From an uncultured Verrucomicrobiales bacterium (GTDB lineage: Bacteria; Verrucomicrobiota; Verrucomicrobiia; Verrucomicrobiales; Akkermansiaceae): a DNA stretch of 48,680 nt. The stretch lies in the NCBI GenBank assembly GCA_937916505.1, contig CALFSW010000479.1:1-48680 (forward strand). The letters run 5' to 3'. Below, piece after piece: positions 10,701 to 18,035 of the stretch (position 1 is the first letter of the stretch; each line of letters starts with the position of its first letter). The position numbers and the translations under genes are program-made. Below the pieces are notes generated by a model. It did not search any database, was not told the origin of the DNA, and saw only the letters and a list, made by a program, of their open reading frames with translations.

Positions 10701-11890
10701 AGTGCTTGCACGGGACTTTCGACCAACAGTTGTCCGGAGGTTGCTTCAAAGGCCCGGGCCCAGAGGGTGATGGCGCGGAGGCCATCGACGGTGTCATTGT
10801 CGATGGGGTTGAGCGAGACGGTGACGCTGGTTTGATTGGCCGGGATGAAGATTGATCCGAGCCTTTCGAAGGCCAAGGGGTCGGATCCGGAGATGCCAAC
10901 GAGGAGGGCTTCCGAAGTGGCGCTGGCCCGGGTGATGGTGGCGAGAAGTTCGCCGGGTCCGGCAGCTTCCGAGATGACGCTGCGGTTGAGGGCGAGGGTG
11001 AGGGTGGGTTGGTCGTTATCGATGATGGTGAGATCGACCGCAGATCCGGCATAGGCCGGGGCATTTGCGACGAGGCGCAGGAGAGTGTCTTGCTCTGCGG
11101 TGTCGTCATCAAGAATGGTGAGAGTAGTGGCTTTAGAGGCTTCGCCATCGGCGAAGATGACGGGGCTGGTGATGGTGGACTGGCTGGCCGGGGATTGGGT
11201 GAAGGTCACATTGAGAGGTCCGGTGGTTTTGTTGCGGGTGACGGTGACCGTCACGGTGTCACCTTCGGTGGGAGCGGTTTCATCGACACTGATCTCGAGT
11301 GCGGGGACCGAACCATCGAGTACGATGAGGGAATCCTGGCCGGTGGTGAATCCAGGGGCCCGGGCGGTGATGGTCACGTTGGCATCGCCATCGGGGATCT
11401 GGTCATCGATGGGGACGATGGTGAAGGATCTGGAGCTTTGTCCTGCAGTGAAGGTGAGGTCTGAGGGGATGTTGACTTGATTGGATGGGGTATCCGAAAG
11501 AGTGGCGGTGAGGGGAGATGAGGTATCGCCATTTCGTGAGAGGTAGCCAGTGGCATTGCCTCCATTCGCCTCGTTGATTTCGGTGCGGTTGACGTTGAGA
11601 GTCAGGGTTGGGGGAAGGGTGAGAGCGACGGTGCTAAATTCGTTATTCGTTTCATTTGATTCGAGGACGAACAGTGCTCTATCGGTGCGGATGAGGAGAT
11701 AGACCACGCCATTTAAACCGGTGTTTGGAACGGTGATGTCGCGGGTGATAGATTCCGTGGTTCCGGGAGGTGAGGAGACCACTGATGTTGAAATTGGCAA
11801 TGGGGGTGGCATTGGAGCCGCTGGCATCACTGGCGAGGAAAATGGAATCTTGTCGGGTGCCATCGAAGTCCACGCCGCCGTCGTTTCCAA
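4724..11890 (-). CDS. Giant modular surface protein, 3' part (Calx-beta, CARDB, cadherin-like), separated by frameshift from its N-terminus
   Basis: This frame is the continuation of the gene at 11679-13787. Its first 36 or so codons overlap that gene out of frame and are probably not real; useful sequence starts near 11780. In order: the second half of a CARDB-like domain; four Calx-beta-like repeats (about residues 95-505) with DD-containing strand ends; another CARDB domain (about 505-600); Ig-like domains; a carboxypeptidase-regulatory-like beta-sandwich (about 950-1020); a Gly/Cys-rich segment (about 1137-1277) with about 12 Cys; a region with no recognised domain; two cadherin-like/putative-Ig repeats (about 1950-2140); and a C-terminal module (about 2243-2388) resembling the end of the CotH protein at 38511-43814. 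No PEP-CTERM tail or membrane anchor is visible. A role as adhesin or matrix protein is inference. Joined to the upstream part, the product would be about 3020 residues. Confidence 0.8.
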   Translation of the reverse strand: METTAAWTSMAPDKIPFSSPVMPAAPMPPPLPISTSVVSSPPGTTESITRDITVPNTGLNGVVYLLIRTDRALFVLESNETNNEFSTVALTLPPTLTLNVNRTEINEANGGNATGYLSRNGDTSSPLTATLSDTPSNQVNIPSDLTFTAGQSSRSFTIVPIDDQIPDGDANVTITARAPGFTTGQDSLIVLDGSVPALEISVDETAPTEGDTVTVTVTRNKTTGPLNVTFTQSPASQSTITSPVIFADGEASKATTLTILDDDTAEQDTLLRLVANAPAYAGSAVDLTIIDNDQPTLTLALNRSVISEAAGPGELLATITRASATSEALLVGISGSDPLAFERLGSIFIPANQTSVTVSLNPIDNDTVDGLRAITLWARAFEATSGQLLVESPVQALDITDDDGPTLTLSIGKKILIEGSLTPVTITRNVVTASPLSLSLSHDGDSRVSFPTGATIPANQAVITVQLDTTDNGTSDGTSNLEVIASAPAHAPGYGTVILTDETRPELLVARVTGIPEVKTNEIGSYSYRIENQGSTTAAGPFVVQAFLSKDQIYSDDDKLIEEYLFTGIVPPDLYFERAGSFVAPLTGGPHYIIVRVDPLNAVDEIVETNNTGISGMIDVVTAYSATVATALNVGPSGTPVPLTGTATKIDGSPAAFELVNIHISVRETKRIISALSDSNGNFTATFNPLPGEAGSYTIGASHPGTPETSVQDTFTLLGFKTDPSSLARKLTSDDTPITGSFTLTNLADANQSGLTFTLLDAPAGITATFTPASGGTLASLAETIVDYTLTASAAVPAGTYDAKLRITGTEGGLRQIGIEITVCQNTSQLSVSSGTIQRGMIAGQQSFVNFTVQNIGGISTGPLRLVLPNLPWLSSASATPLPSLAPDQSTVISLQLCPDEAFPIGLYTGTLLLEANDNQLSVPFEFRSLSQAQGDLTITCEDEYTYFATGQPRLAGATVVICDSFTSARVATGTSDSNGQAAFTDLTQGYYDVIITADKHAPYRQTIFLDSGINNSVRAFLQRQTVEYVWTVVPTQIEDRYRVVIETIFETNVPAPVITVEPSRIDLDAITSETTQIDITITNHGLIAVSDLRSSFDSTTQWLFTNLAEDLGTLPAKSSITLPIIITDLQYGQARSQGRSGGCGGGRIKWNYECGNSVISGAKGISASGGGCGSASGGAVPNAGGGGGGFVPKVSGSNGSCDPCLAKAIAECLIGYIPGSGFVTCPLGAAGAAKSGNLIDAGQAGLTCACTVVELSVVADIVCNSVNCFIDILQCIYGPGPGIGDARSSVIALPVFTEFEQSGRGMMAFLDQQMVTYGDEAWREYLDNPLLTPLAVILLESLDTGSESGIQISPAERTDILATELGLAEPALVGNLIDRFNRTYTYYDLGIYEVENLSAGMSDDFITRSSVLTAADAVIESVNRSRAKGYADPFESYVDKQNKLLEFLTFGGGVCAKVKLRIEQEAVMTRDAFEASLEMSNNDDLPIEGLNVSLSITDEEGTDQSALFGIDGTGAVNETIAPSTSNNWTWTIIPTALAAPDGEVQYLVHGTVNYMQDDLLVELPLAPQTITVLPTPSLALKYFHQRDVFSDDPHTDVIEPSIPFSLGVMVENQGAGIANNLRITSSQPVIIENEKGLFIDFDIIASEVSGQSLSPALTANFGDFQPGEIKVGRWLMKSSLQGLFTEYEASFEHLDSLGDDRLSLIQSVTIHETNHIVAAPGTFDDGLPDFLVNDVPDIGDTPETVHLSDGTVEPVTPLATGVGPAPNPLQLSVTLTTDTPSGWLYLRIPDPGDGTFRLSSVVRSDGRVLPLDVNAWTTDRTFLGLGLRPIRENKLHLFDHDTTGSYTLTYVEIPPADTQAPSSSVEMLPLANSGFFSVDWTGSDDNEVAAYDIYVSENGGAFTPWLQGTSLSSALFQGTFGTGYAFYSIARDAAGNNEPAKSAGEAMTTVSLVNQAPALSAIAEVTLTEGERLTRFASATDPDGPDSALRYSIAAVDPGITINEVSGRIRWNTNESHGGNVAAITVTVTDGNASPASTSLTFNVTVLDDNKAPTLASFPTTVIEIDETFSTIALGSDSDLPVQTLSYQIVSGAQTGMTLDPGTGAFNWTPQDVHGDQTFEIEIEVSDNQTPPLTSRTSLLVEVLVDPGLPPVFDPVNALIWKTGSSYALNLHAEDPEGSPVSFSADFTGLPGWLALENGPGDGNAILYWHTSDIPAGIYLVPVTAATDRQSTTAMITVEIIDRASFADYEGWATAYGLTGAARDPFSISNAGVVNYLAYALGIDPVGGISPAQHNPLTTVIATGDSSNLCFQLPNGGRPDLRYRVQTSIDLNNWETIGTKEGTLPWNIESVVTENPISPNLAIIKVWHDEGTDDHDRRMFRLIVESL

Positions 11891-13787
11891 CCTCCCAAGT
11901 CATGCTGACGATCGCTCCTGGAATTAGCGTGGTGGTTGAGGGGGTGAGGCTCAGAACGTTGAAATCAGGGAGGGTCGAGTTAGAGAGTCCAGGGGTAAAA
12001 ACAACTCCATCATTTGTTTCGATAATTTGGGCATCGGTGGGTTCGATCTCGATGAGGGAGGAAAGGTCGATCAGCGAGTCGGTGGCATCTGCAATAAACT
12101 GAAGGAGGGTGGCATTTGTAGTCGGGTTCTGCACGGTATCGACTCCAGAGAGGTCGATGATTCCTCCTTCAAGTGCCTTGATGAAGAGCTGGCGAGTGGT
12201 GGAGTTGTTAGAGGTTAGGGTGGTGAGATTGGGGAAGTTTAATTGCGAGCCTACTCCTGTGGCTTGGAGGTAGCGATCAGCTGAAGAGATTTGCGTGTAG
12301 CTGGTGATGAGTGGTAAATTGACTATGGCGCCGTTGGTGAGGTAGATTGAGGATCCGTCGATATCTGAGAGAGCAGTCATTACAGGCACCGATCCTCCGC
12401 TGATTTGCAAAGTGGCACTCATGGTGGCTAAGGCAGTGAGGTCATGGATTCCTCCGGTGAGGGTGATTGCTCCCGAGCCAATGATGGTGGTGGCCATGCT
12501 GAGGTCGATGTTTCCGGGGCTGTCGCAGGTGATGTGTCCGGTGTTGATCTCACTGAGGGAGGGCGTGAGGAGGACGCCTCCGTTGAGGGCGGAAAAGCCA
12601 GAAGCGGTGTTGCTGAACCTCCCCGTGAAAGAAACGAGATCATCGAGGTCGATCACGCTTCCGGCTCCGTCTGCCGAGAAGGAAACGGCCCCGCTGGTGA
12701 CTTCGGTGGCTTTGGGGATTTCGATGCGTCCTCCATTGAGAGCCCGGAAGAAAAAGTCATCGCTGAGACCGGTGGCCCCCTGGATGGTGGTGACATTCGG
12801 GAAAGAGAGCCGGCTGCCTGCGCCATCTGCGGTGAGGGTGTTGTCTCTGTTCTCTGTGTGGAGAAGCGCGGTGACGAGAGGAAGTTCCAGGACGGCTCCG
12901 CCCGTGACGGAAATGGAGGCGTTTTCGATCGTGGAAAGAGAGGTCAGGAGAGGAACGGAACCGAAGGAGACGTTGAGGTCCGCATGGAAGGAAGTGAGGT
13001 TGGAAAGGTCGTGGGGCCCGCCGGTGAGGGTGATTGCTCCCGAGCCAATGATGGTGGTGGCCATGCTGAGGTCGATGTTTCCGGGGCTGTCGCAGGTGAT
13101 GTGTCCGGTGTTGATCTCACTGAGGGAGGGCGTGAGGAGGACGCCTCCGTTGAGGGCGGAAAAGCCAGAAGCGGTGTTGCTGAACCTCCCCGTGAAAGAA
13201 ACGAGATCATCGAGGTCGATCACGCTTCCGGCTCCGTCTGCCGAGAAGGAAACGGCCCCGCTGGTGACTTCGGTGGCTTTGGGGATTTCGATGCGTCCTC
13301 CATTGAGAGCCCGGAAGAAAAAGTCATCGCTGAGACCGGTGGCCCCCTGGATGGTGGTGACATTCGGGAAAGAGAGCCGGCTGCCTGCGCCATCTGCGGT
13401 GAGGGTAGTATCTCGATTTGTGGGGTGGCTTAATTCTGTTAATAATGGAAAAGCAATGCTCGCGCCGCCGGAAACAAAGATTGATTGATCACTAAAGGTG
13501 GTCGCTTTGATGACTGAAGTGCCGCCGGTGAGGGAAAGAGTACTGGCGAAGAGAATCTCTTCCTCGGAATTGAGGCTTCGTAGATTGAGGGCATTGGCGA
13601 CTTGGATCACGGGGTTGGCGGCAATATCAATCACGACATCATCGCCTCCTGCGGGGACGACGTCGCCTGCCCAGTTGGCGGCATCCGTCCATGAGGTGCC
13701 ATCACCTTCACCATCCCAGGATACGGTAGCGGCCGAAAGAAGGCTGGTATTGATGAGGTAAAAGCATGCGAGAGCGCGATTTTTCAT
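11679..13787 (-). CDS. Giant modular surface protein, 5' part (signal peptide and beta-rich repeats)
   Basis: The 702-codon frame begins with a signal peptide (MKNRALACFYLINTSLLSAA) and then WDGEGDGTSWTDAANWAGD, an opening common in large secreted verrucomicrobial proteins. Beta-helix-like repeats follow (about residues 60-560), including two identical copies of roughly 129 residues. From about 600 a CARDB-like domain starts (SMTWEVGNDGG, DSIFLASDASG). After IANFNIS (about residue 667) the sequence turns into His/Arg-rich nonsense, while the +1 frame continues the CARDB domain with SSPPGTTESITRD. The last 35 or so codons are therefore an artefact of a one-base shift near 11777-11787. The gene is divergent from the protease at 13922. 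Confidence 0.8.
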   Translation of the reverse strand: MKNRALACFYLINTSLLSAATVSWDGEGDGTSWTDAANWAGDVVPAGGDDVVIDIAANPVIQVANALNLRSLNSEEEILFASTLSLTGGTSVIKATTFSDQSIFVSGGASIAFPLLTELSHPTNRDTTLTADGAGSRLSFPNVTTIQGATGLSDDFFFRALNGGRIEIPKATEVTSGAVSFSADGAGSVIDLDDLVSFTGRFSNTASGFSALNGGVLLTPSLSEINTGHITCDSPGNIDLSMATTIIGSGAITLTGGPHDLSNLTSFHADLNVSFGSVPLLTSLSTIENASISVTGGAVLELPLVTALLHTENRDNTLTADGAGSRLSFPNVTTIQGATGLSDDFFFRALNGGRIEIPKATEVTSGAVSFSADGAGSVIDLDDLVSFTGRFSNTASGFSALNGGVLLTPSLSEINTGHITCDSPGNIDLSMATTIIGSGAITLTGGIHDLTALATMSATLQISGGSVPVMTALSDIDGSSIYLTNGAIVNLPLITSYTQISSADRYLQATGVGSQLNFPNLTTLTSNNSTTRQLFIKALEGGIIDLSGVDTVQNPTTNATLLQFIADATDSLIDLSSLIEIEPTDAQIIETNDGVVFTPGLSNSTLPDFNVLSLTPSTTTLIPGAIVSMTWEVGNDGGVDFDGTRQDSIFLASDASGSNATPIANFNISGLLTSRNHGIYHPRHHRSKHRFKWRGLSPHPHR
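11777..11787 (-). other. Frameshift junction joining the two parts of the giant gene
   Basis: Upstream of this point (on the minus strand) the frame of 13787 encodes a good CARDB domain. Downstream, the frame one base later does, up to the stop at 4724. The shift equals one extra base or two missing. The total span of 9064 bases is one more than a multiple of three. There is no long homopolymer or slippery heptamer at the junction; the nearest run is five C (minus strand) about 20 bases upstream. Confidence 0.8.
12454..12839. repeat. 386-bp direct repeat, copy 1
   Basis: Inside the 5' part of the giant gene. It is identical by eye to 13021-13406, with a period of 567 bases (189 codons). Two translated frames agree throughout, so synonymous positions are conserved too, pointing to a recent duplication or gene conversion. 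Confidence 0.9.
13021..13406. repeat. 386-bp direct repeat, copy 2
   Basis: Second copy of the repeat at 12454-12839, in the same gene and frame. The spacer between copies (12840-13020) encodes a diverged stretch of the same beta-rich repeat. Confidence 0.9.
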
Positions 13788-13816
13788 AGGTCTATGGCGG
13801 GGTCTTTCCGGTCCTC

Positions 13817-13830
13817 CAAGAACGTTCTTG
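13817..13830. promoter_or_regulatory. 14-bp perfect palindrome, possible operator
   Basis: CAAGAACGTTCTTG is self-complementary and lies 30 bases before the giant gene and 91 bases before the divergent protease gene. Its position suits a dimeric regulator acting on one or both promoters. No regulator is identified. Confidence 0.4.
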
Positions 13831-13921
13831 AAAGTTCTAAAATAATATCAAGAATCATCATTTAGTTTTTGAGGTCAAGATGCTTCTTGAAGTGACACTT
13901 CCGTGATGCGAGGAGAAGGGC

Positions 13922-14953
13922 GTGACGCCGCGATTTTTTTTGATTTATCTACCGCTGATTCTTGAGGTGTCCGGAGTGACCTTGCGCCACGGGCTGGCCG
14001 CCGGAACCGGGGCTGACTTGGCGGGGAGGATCGATTTTGCATTGGTGGTGCAAATCGAGGTGGGCGGGATAAGCGGAGGAGGTGTTTCGGGATCGGGAGT
14101 TTTGCTGAACCCGGAATGGGTGCTGAGTGCAGGGCATTTGGTTTATTCTGCTTCCGCCCAGGATACGACGGTGGAGGTTGGGGGAGTGCGCCGTCAGGTT
14201 TCAGCTGTCCATCCTCATCCGGGGTGGCTTGAAGCTCCCTCGGTTGGTCTGTCCCAGAGGAATGATTTGGTGTTACTCCGGTTGAGCGAGGCTATTTCGA
14301 CGGCTCCTTCCGTGCCAATTTGGGAAGGGGGCGGGAGTGGTCCGTTGATCGGACTGATGGCGGGTTTCGGCAATGGCGGGAACGGTCTTTTGGGGGCGTA
14401 TTTGTCTGCCGACGGTCTGCAAGCAGGGATGAATGTGGTGGACCGCTCCTTGTTGGGGCGTGATGGCGGATTTTGGGTGACTGATTTTGACAGCGGACAG
14501 AGCCGGCATAATTCGTTGAATCAATCCACAGTGGATCTGCGGTATTTCGACATCGATGGTGGTGAGCCCAAGCTGAGCGAGACTGTTTTCACGGTTCCTG
14601 GAAATGAAAGTCAGGCCGGTTTTTCCGGACTCCCAACGGCGGAGAATTTTTTCCCGGGGAGCGGAGAGATCTTCCCCGAGGGAACGACGGCGCGAGGGGA
14701 TAGTGGGGGTCCCTTGTTTCTCTACAGTGATGAGCGGGCCCGATGGGAGTTGGCCGGAGTGACGAGCTTCGGGGTGAATCCGCTCCATCCGGCCGGGTTC
14801 AATCGGTTTGACAGCCGGTATGGTGATCTCTCTTTTTTTACCGATGTGAGCAGCCAGCAGGATTGGCTCAATTCCTCGACGATTCCCGAGTTTTCATCGC
14901 AGATCTTGCTCGGATGCGGGCTGCTTGTGCTGGGCTGTGGCCGAAGACGGTGA
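13922..14953 (+). CDS. Trypsin-like (S1) serine protease with PEP-CTERM-like tail
   Basis: This is a 343-residue exported protease. The GTG start at 13922 is supported by a purine-rich GAGGAGAAGGG just upstream. Residues 1-25 form a hydrophobic leader. The catalytic triad of the S1 family is complete: His in LSAGH (about residue 70), Asp in RNDLVLLRL (about 118), and Ser in ARGDSGGPLF (about 262). The C-terminus has STIPEF, a short hydrophobic segment (ILLGCGLLVLGC) and GRRR, which fits a PEP-CTERM signal with Phe after the PE. It is transcribed divergently from the giant surface protein and may act at the same surface, but a substrate cannot be named. Confidence 0.88.
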   Translation: MTPRFFLIYLPLILEVSGVTLRHGLAAGTGADLAGRIDFALVVQIEVGGISGGGVSGSGVLLNPEWVLSAGHLVYSASAQDTTVEVGGVRRQVSAVHPHPGWLEAPSVGLSQRNDLVLLRLSEAISTAPSVPIWEGGGSGPLIGLMAGFGNGGNGLLGAYLSADGLQAGMNVVDRSLLGRDGGFWVTDFDSGQSRHNSLNQSTVDLRYFDIDGGEPKLSETVFTVPGNESQAGFSGLPTAENFFPGSGEIFPEGTTARGDSGGPLFLYSDERARWELAGVTSFGVNPLHPAGFNRFDSRYGDLSFFTDVSSQQDWLNSSTIPEFSSQILLGCGLLVLGCGRRR

Positions 14954-15335
14954 TTGTCGGTTCATCTCCAGCGCCGTGACCATCCTCCTCGATCCTGTGA
15001 AATACCCGGCTGGGGAAGTCTCCCCGCGCCATCATCATCGTCGCTTGAGCTTCAAAGGAGCGCTTTAAGTGATGGAAGAAAGCGGTGGGGGCTTTGGCAA
15101 AAGGGCGGGTCTCCATCGAAGACCAACCGGGAAAGTGGCTTAAGGGAGGGCCATCCAGATTCGTCTATGCCCCCTTCACGGGAGCGAATCGTAGAATTCT
15201 GGATTGGATTTCAAAAAACCAAAAATTATCCCGGGAGTGCGGGATCGGGAGTTGCGGAGCGCGGGGGCTCTGATAGCTTTCCGCCAAGACGTGAAGGGTG
15301 GATATACAGTAGGGAATGAGAAGCTGGTAAAAGTG
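14954..15335. other. Intergenic region before the Fe-S cluster genes
   Basis: About 380 bases between the protease gene and the iscA-like gene. Short open frames exist on both strands, but none has a recognisable domain, signal peptide or convincing ribosome-binding site. The promoter of the Fe-S genes should lie here. I see no clear terminator hairpin. Confidence 0.4.
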
Positions 15336-15647
15336 ATGAACGGGGCCTCCGTTCATCTGCGGGGGCTTTGGAAAAAGCAGGGAAAAGAGTCCGGAGCATT
15401 AAGGATTGCGGTTGTCGGAGGAGGTTGCAGTGGATTGCAATACCAGATGGACCTCGTCGAGGGTCCGCGGGACCGGGATATCATGGTGACCAGCAATGGG
15501 GTGGATGTGGTGATTGACCCAAAAAGTGCACTTTTTGTGAGTGGAAGCGAATTGGATTACTCGGACGACCTGCAGCAGGGGGGCTTCAAGGTGAGCAATC
15601 CCAATGCCGTCGTCACCTGTTCTTGCGGTGAAAGCTTTGCGGCATGA
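15336..15647 (+). CDS. IscA/ErpA-type (HesB family) Fe-S cluster carrier
   Basis: This 103-residue protein shows the A-type carrier pattern: Cys in VGGGCSGLQY (about residue 33) and the C-terminal pair in [12 protein letters not shown]. These three cysteines bind the cluster in the family. A typical middle (DVVIDPKSALFVSGSELDY) supports the assignment. The frame is open far upstream. I chose the ATG at 15336 because it gives the usual family length (about 105-110); a GTG at 15333 is equally possible. Its stop overlaps the start of the hscB-like gene (ATGA). Which A-type subfamily it belongs to cannot be decided from sequence alone. Confidence 0.85.
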   Translation: MNGASVHLRGLWKKQGKESGALRIAVVGGGCSGLQYQMDLVEGPRDRDIMVTSNGVDVVIDPKSALFVSGSELDYSDDLQQGGFKVSNPNAVVTCSCGESFAA

Positions 15648-16213
15648 TCGATCCTTTCGAACGATTTGGACTTCCCCGGCGCCTGGTGCCGGATTCTGGT
15701 TTGATTGAAGAAGTGACCCGCAAGGAACTCAAGAGGGTTCATCCTGATGTTGGCGGTGCGGAGGGTGAATTTGAGCAACTTCGGAAGGCTGCCGATCAGA
15801 TCACCTCGCCAATTGGTCGGCTGGGGCTGGCTCTTGAATTTCTTGGGAATCGATTGGACGAGAGGGGGAGTGTGCCCGGGGAGGTGATGGATTTTTTTTC
15901 TCCGGTCGCGGATATCCTGCAGAAGGTTGATTGCTTTGTGCGTGAAAGGGGGCAGGCGATGAGTGGTTTGGGAAAAGCGGTTTTGGATGCCCGGGTTCCT
16001 GCTTTAAAGGGGGAGTTGGAGAAATTGATTACCGGGATTACCACTCTGGAAGAATCCTATCTTGGCCGGTTTGGGCGGTTTGATGAGGAGGGGTGGGAAA
16101 CATGTCAGGACGAGATGCGGGAGGTTTATCGGGCCTTAAGTTTTCTGAGGAAATGGTTGGCCCAACTCAGGGAAGCGACGGGAAAGATTTTTGAAGCCTT
16201 GCTCGCGGGGTAG
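15644..16213 (+). CDS. hscB: HscB-like J-domain co-chaperone for Fe-S assembly
   Basis: This 189-residue protein begins [17 protein letters not shown], matching the start of HscB proteins, and has the J-domain HPD motif in RVHPDVGG (about residue 35). The rest is helical and charged, like the HscB C-terminal domain that in characterised systems binds the scaffold IscU. It is slightly longer than E. coli HscB (about 171 residues). It overlaps the iscA-like gene by four bases and is 19 bases from the hscA-like gene, so the three are almost certainly cotranscribed and translationally coupled. Confidence 0.85.
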   Translation: MIDPFERFGLPRRLVPDSGLIEEVTRKELKRVHPDVGGAEGEFEQLRKAADQITSPIGRLGLALEFLGNRLDERGSVPGEVMDFFSPVADILQKVDCFVRERGQAMSGLGKAVLDARVPALKGELEKLITGITTLEESYLGRFGRFDEEGWETCQDEMREVYRALSFLRKWLAQLREATGKIFEALLAG

Positions 16214-16232
16214 TTCATCTTTACTGAGCTGT

Positions 16233-17993
16233 ATGAGCGAGGTGATCGTGGGCATTGATCTTGGAACGACACAATCGGCGATTGCCGTGGTGGATTCCGG
16301 ATTCCCGATTCTTTTGGCAGACGACAAAGGGAGGACGTTGACTCCCAGTGCGGTTTGGATCGGGAAGAATGGTGAGACGGAAGTGGGACACGAGGCGCTC
16401 CGGAGGGCTGGAGTGGATCGAGTGGTTACAAGTGTGAAGAGTCTCATGGGTCGCAGGGCCGACGAGGTGGCGGGCGGGCTTTCTTCCGATGGAAAATTGG
16501 AGACGATGGCAGGGCCGCGTTCCCCCGAGGAAATTTCGGCTGAAATTCTGCGACACCTAAAAGGAATCGCCGAGTCACGCCTCGAAACCGAAGTTTCCAA
16601 GGCTGTCATCACCGTGCCGGCCTATTTTCATGATGCTCAAAGAGCAGCGACGAAGAAAGCGGGCGAGCTTGCCGGTTTGGAGGTGGTTCGAATTTTAAGC
16701 GAACCCACGGCGGCGGCACTGTCCTACGGTCTCGATCGTCTCAGCGAGAATGCCCGGGTGGCGGTCTTTGATTTGGGAGGCGGCACTTTTGATGTTTCGG
16801 TTTTGGAGATGCGGGAGGGAGTCTTTGAAGTTTTGGCGACGGCGGGTGATACCAATCTGGGCGGGGATGATTTTGATCGGGCCATTGTGGAATTTGCGGC
16901 AAATCGACTGGAGATTGATCTTAGAACCATGGATCCCATGGAGCTGGTGAGATGGACCAGTGAGGGACGAAGAGTGAAGCATCAGCTCAGTGAGGAAGAG
17001 GAGGCGAAATTTCGACTCCCTTTCACTGGAGAGGTCTTGATGACACGAGAGGACTTCAACAGATTGATGGCAACATTTTTGGATCGAATGGAGTCTGCGT
17101 GTCGGCGGGCACTCCTTGATTCGAATGTTTTGGCATCAGATTTGGCAGAAGTGGTGATGGTGGGGGGAAGTAGCCGCATCCCGGTAGTGAAAGACAGGGT
17201 GGAGAGGGTTTTCTTGAGAGAACCGGATCTTAGTCAACATCCGGATGAAGCGATTGCACGGGGAGCGTCAATTCAAGCTGGAATTCTCGCGGGTACGGTG
17301 CGGGAGGTGATACTTTTGGATGTGACCCCATTGAGTCTCGGAATCGAGACGATGGGAGGTTTGATGAATGTCTTGATTGCCCGGAATACGACAATCCCCT
17401 GCAAGGCCGGGGAAATGTTCACCAACGCGGTCGACGGTCAGGTTTCGATGAAAGTCCGGGTGCTCCAGGGAGAGCGGGAATTGGCTGCTGACAACTGGGA
17501 GTTGGGTTCATTTGAAGTGCCGTTTGAATCCGCCCGACGGGGACAGGCCAGGGTTGGCGTGGAGTTTCGAATTGATGCTGATGGCATCTTGTCCGTCCTC
17601 GCCCGTGATGTGGCAACGGGACTTGATACGGTGATCGAGGTCGGAAGTGCCGCGGTCGATGTTCATGAAGCCAAAGTGGAGCAAATGGTGAGCGAGAGTG
17701 TGGAATTTGCGATCGAAGATATGAACGCCCGGGTGTTCGAGGAAGCCCGGATGAAGGCCGGAGAGCTGCTGCCGGCGGTTGAGGTGGCGCTTGATCAGGC
17801 AGGGGAACTGCTGGACGATCAGGAGGTGCTGGAAATCAAGGAAGCCCGCAAGCGGGTTGAACAGGCGATTGATGAGAAAGAAGTCGGCTTATTGAAGGCC
17901 GCAGTCGAGAATCTTGATGAAGCAACCGAGACGCTTGCGGCCTTGTTGGTGCAAAGAGCAACGGAAGCACTTTTTTCGAGTTCCCAAGATTGA
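16233..17993 (+). CDS. hscA: HscA-like Hsp70 chaperone for Fe-S assembly
   Basis: This is a 586-residue Hsp70. The ATPase domain has the phosphate-1 motif [14 protein letters not shown] near the start, [15 protein letters not shown] (about residue 180), and [17 protein letters not shown] (about 310). The linker region has [14 protein letters not shown], and a substrate-binding domain and helical lid follow. The length (E. coli HscA about 616) and the hscB-like neighbour favour HscA over DnaK. In known systems HscA with HscB releases clusters from the scaffold IscU. No iscU or iscS lies nearby, so the scaffold must be encoded elsewhere. The start at 16233 is the ATG directly before the P-loop; the frame is open 14 codons upstream into hscB. 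Confidence 0.88.
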   Translation: MSEVIVGIDLGTTQSAIAVVDSGFPILLADDKGRTLTPSAVWIGKNGETEVGHEALRRAGVDRVVTSVKSLMGRRADEVAGGLSSDGKLETMAGPRSPEEISAEILRHLKGIAESRLETEVSKAVITVPAYFHDAQRAATKKAGELAGLEVVRILSEPTAAALSYGLDRLSENARVAVFDLGGGTFDVSVLEMREGVFEVLATAGDTNLGGDDFDRAIVEFAANRLEIDLRTMDPMELVRWTSEGRRVKHQLSEEEEAKFRLPFTGEVLMTREDFNRLMATFLDRMESACRRALLDSNVLASDLAEVVMVGGSSRIPVVKDRVERVFLREPDLSQHPDEAIARGASIQAGILAGTVREVILLDVTPLSLGIETMGGLMNVLIARNTTIPCKAGEMFTNAVDGQVSMKVRVLQGERELAADNWELGSFEVPFESARRGQARVGVEFRIDADGILSVLARDVATGLDTVIEVGSAAVDVHEAKVEQMVSESVEFAIEDMNARVFEEARMKAGELLPAVEVALDQAGELLDDQEVLEIKEARKRVEQAIDEKEVGLLKAAVENLDEATETLAALLVQRATEALFSSSQD

Positions 17994-17995
17994 CG

Positions 17996-18016
17996 GTGGG
18001 GGGCTAAATCCCCCAC
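17996..18016 (+). terminator. Hairpin after the hscA-like gene, no T tract
   Basis: GTGGGGG (17996-18002) and CCCCCAC (18010-18016) form a 7-bp GC-rich stem with a 7-base loop, starting three bases after the hscA stop. No T run follows, so it may be a partial terminator, a 3'-end stabiliser, or an element that changes expression of the following genes. Confidence 0.4.
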
Positions 18017-18035
18017 AGTCCGAGCAAGTAAAAGC

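Noticed and set aside
4655-11480. Several long plus-strand open frames (for example 5837-6931 and 6935-8176) opposite the giant gene
   Set aside because: They are antisense shadows with Gly/Asp/Glu-biased nonsense composition, no signal peptide or domains, while the minus strand encodes clear repeated modules.
11777-11787. Programmed ribosomal frameshift in the giant gene
   Set aside because: No slippery heptamer or obvious downstream structure was seen; a simple indel or sequence error is more likely.
12412-13488. Plus-strand frames with an internal repeat opposite the giant gene 5' part
   Set aside because: The repetition only mirrors the 386-bp DNA repeat of the real minus-strand gene.
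14868-15116. 82-codon minus-strand frame at the end of the protease gene
   Set aside because: Partly antisense to the protease, with no domain, signal peptide or convincing ribosome-binding site.
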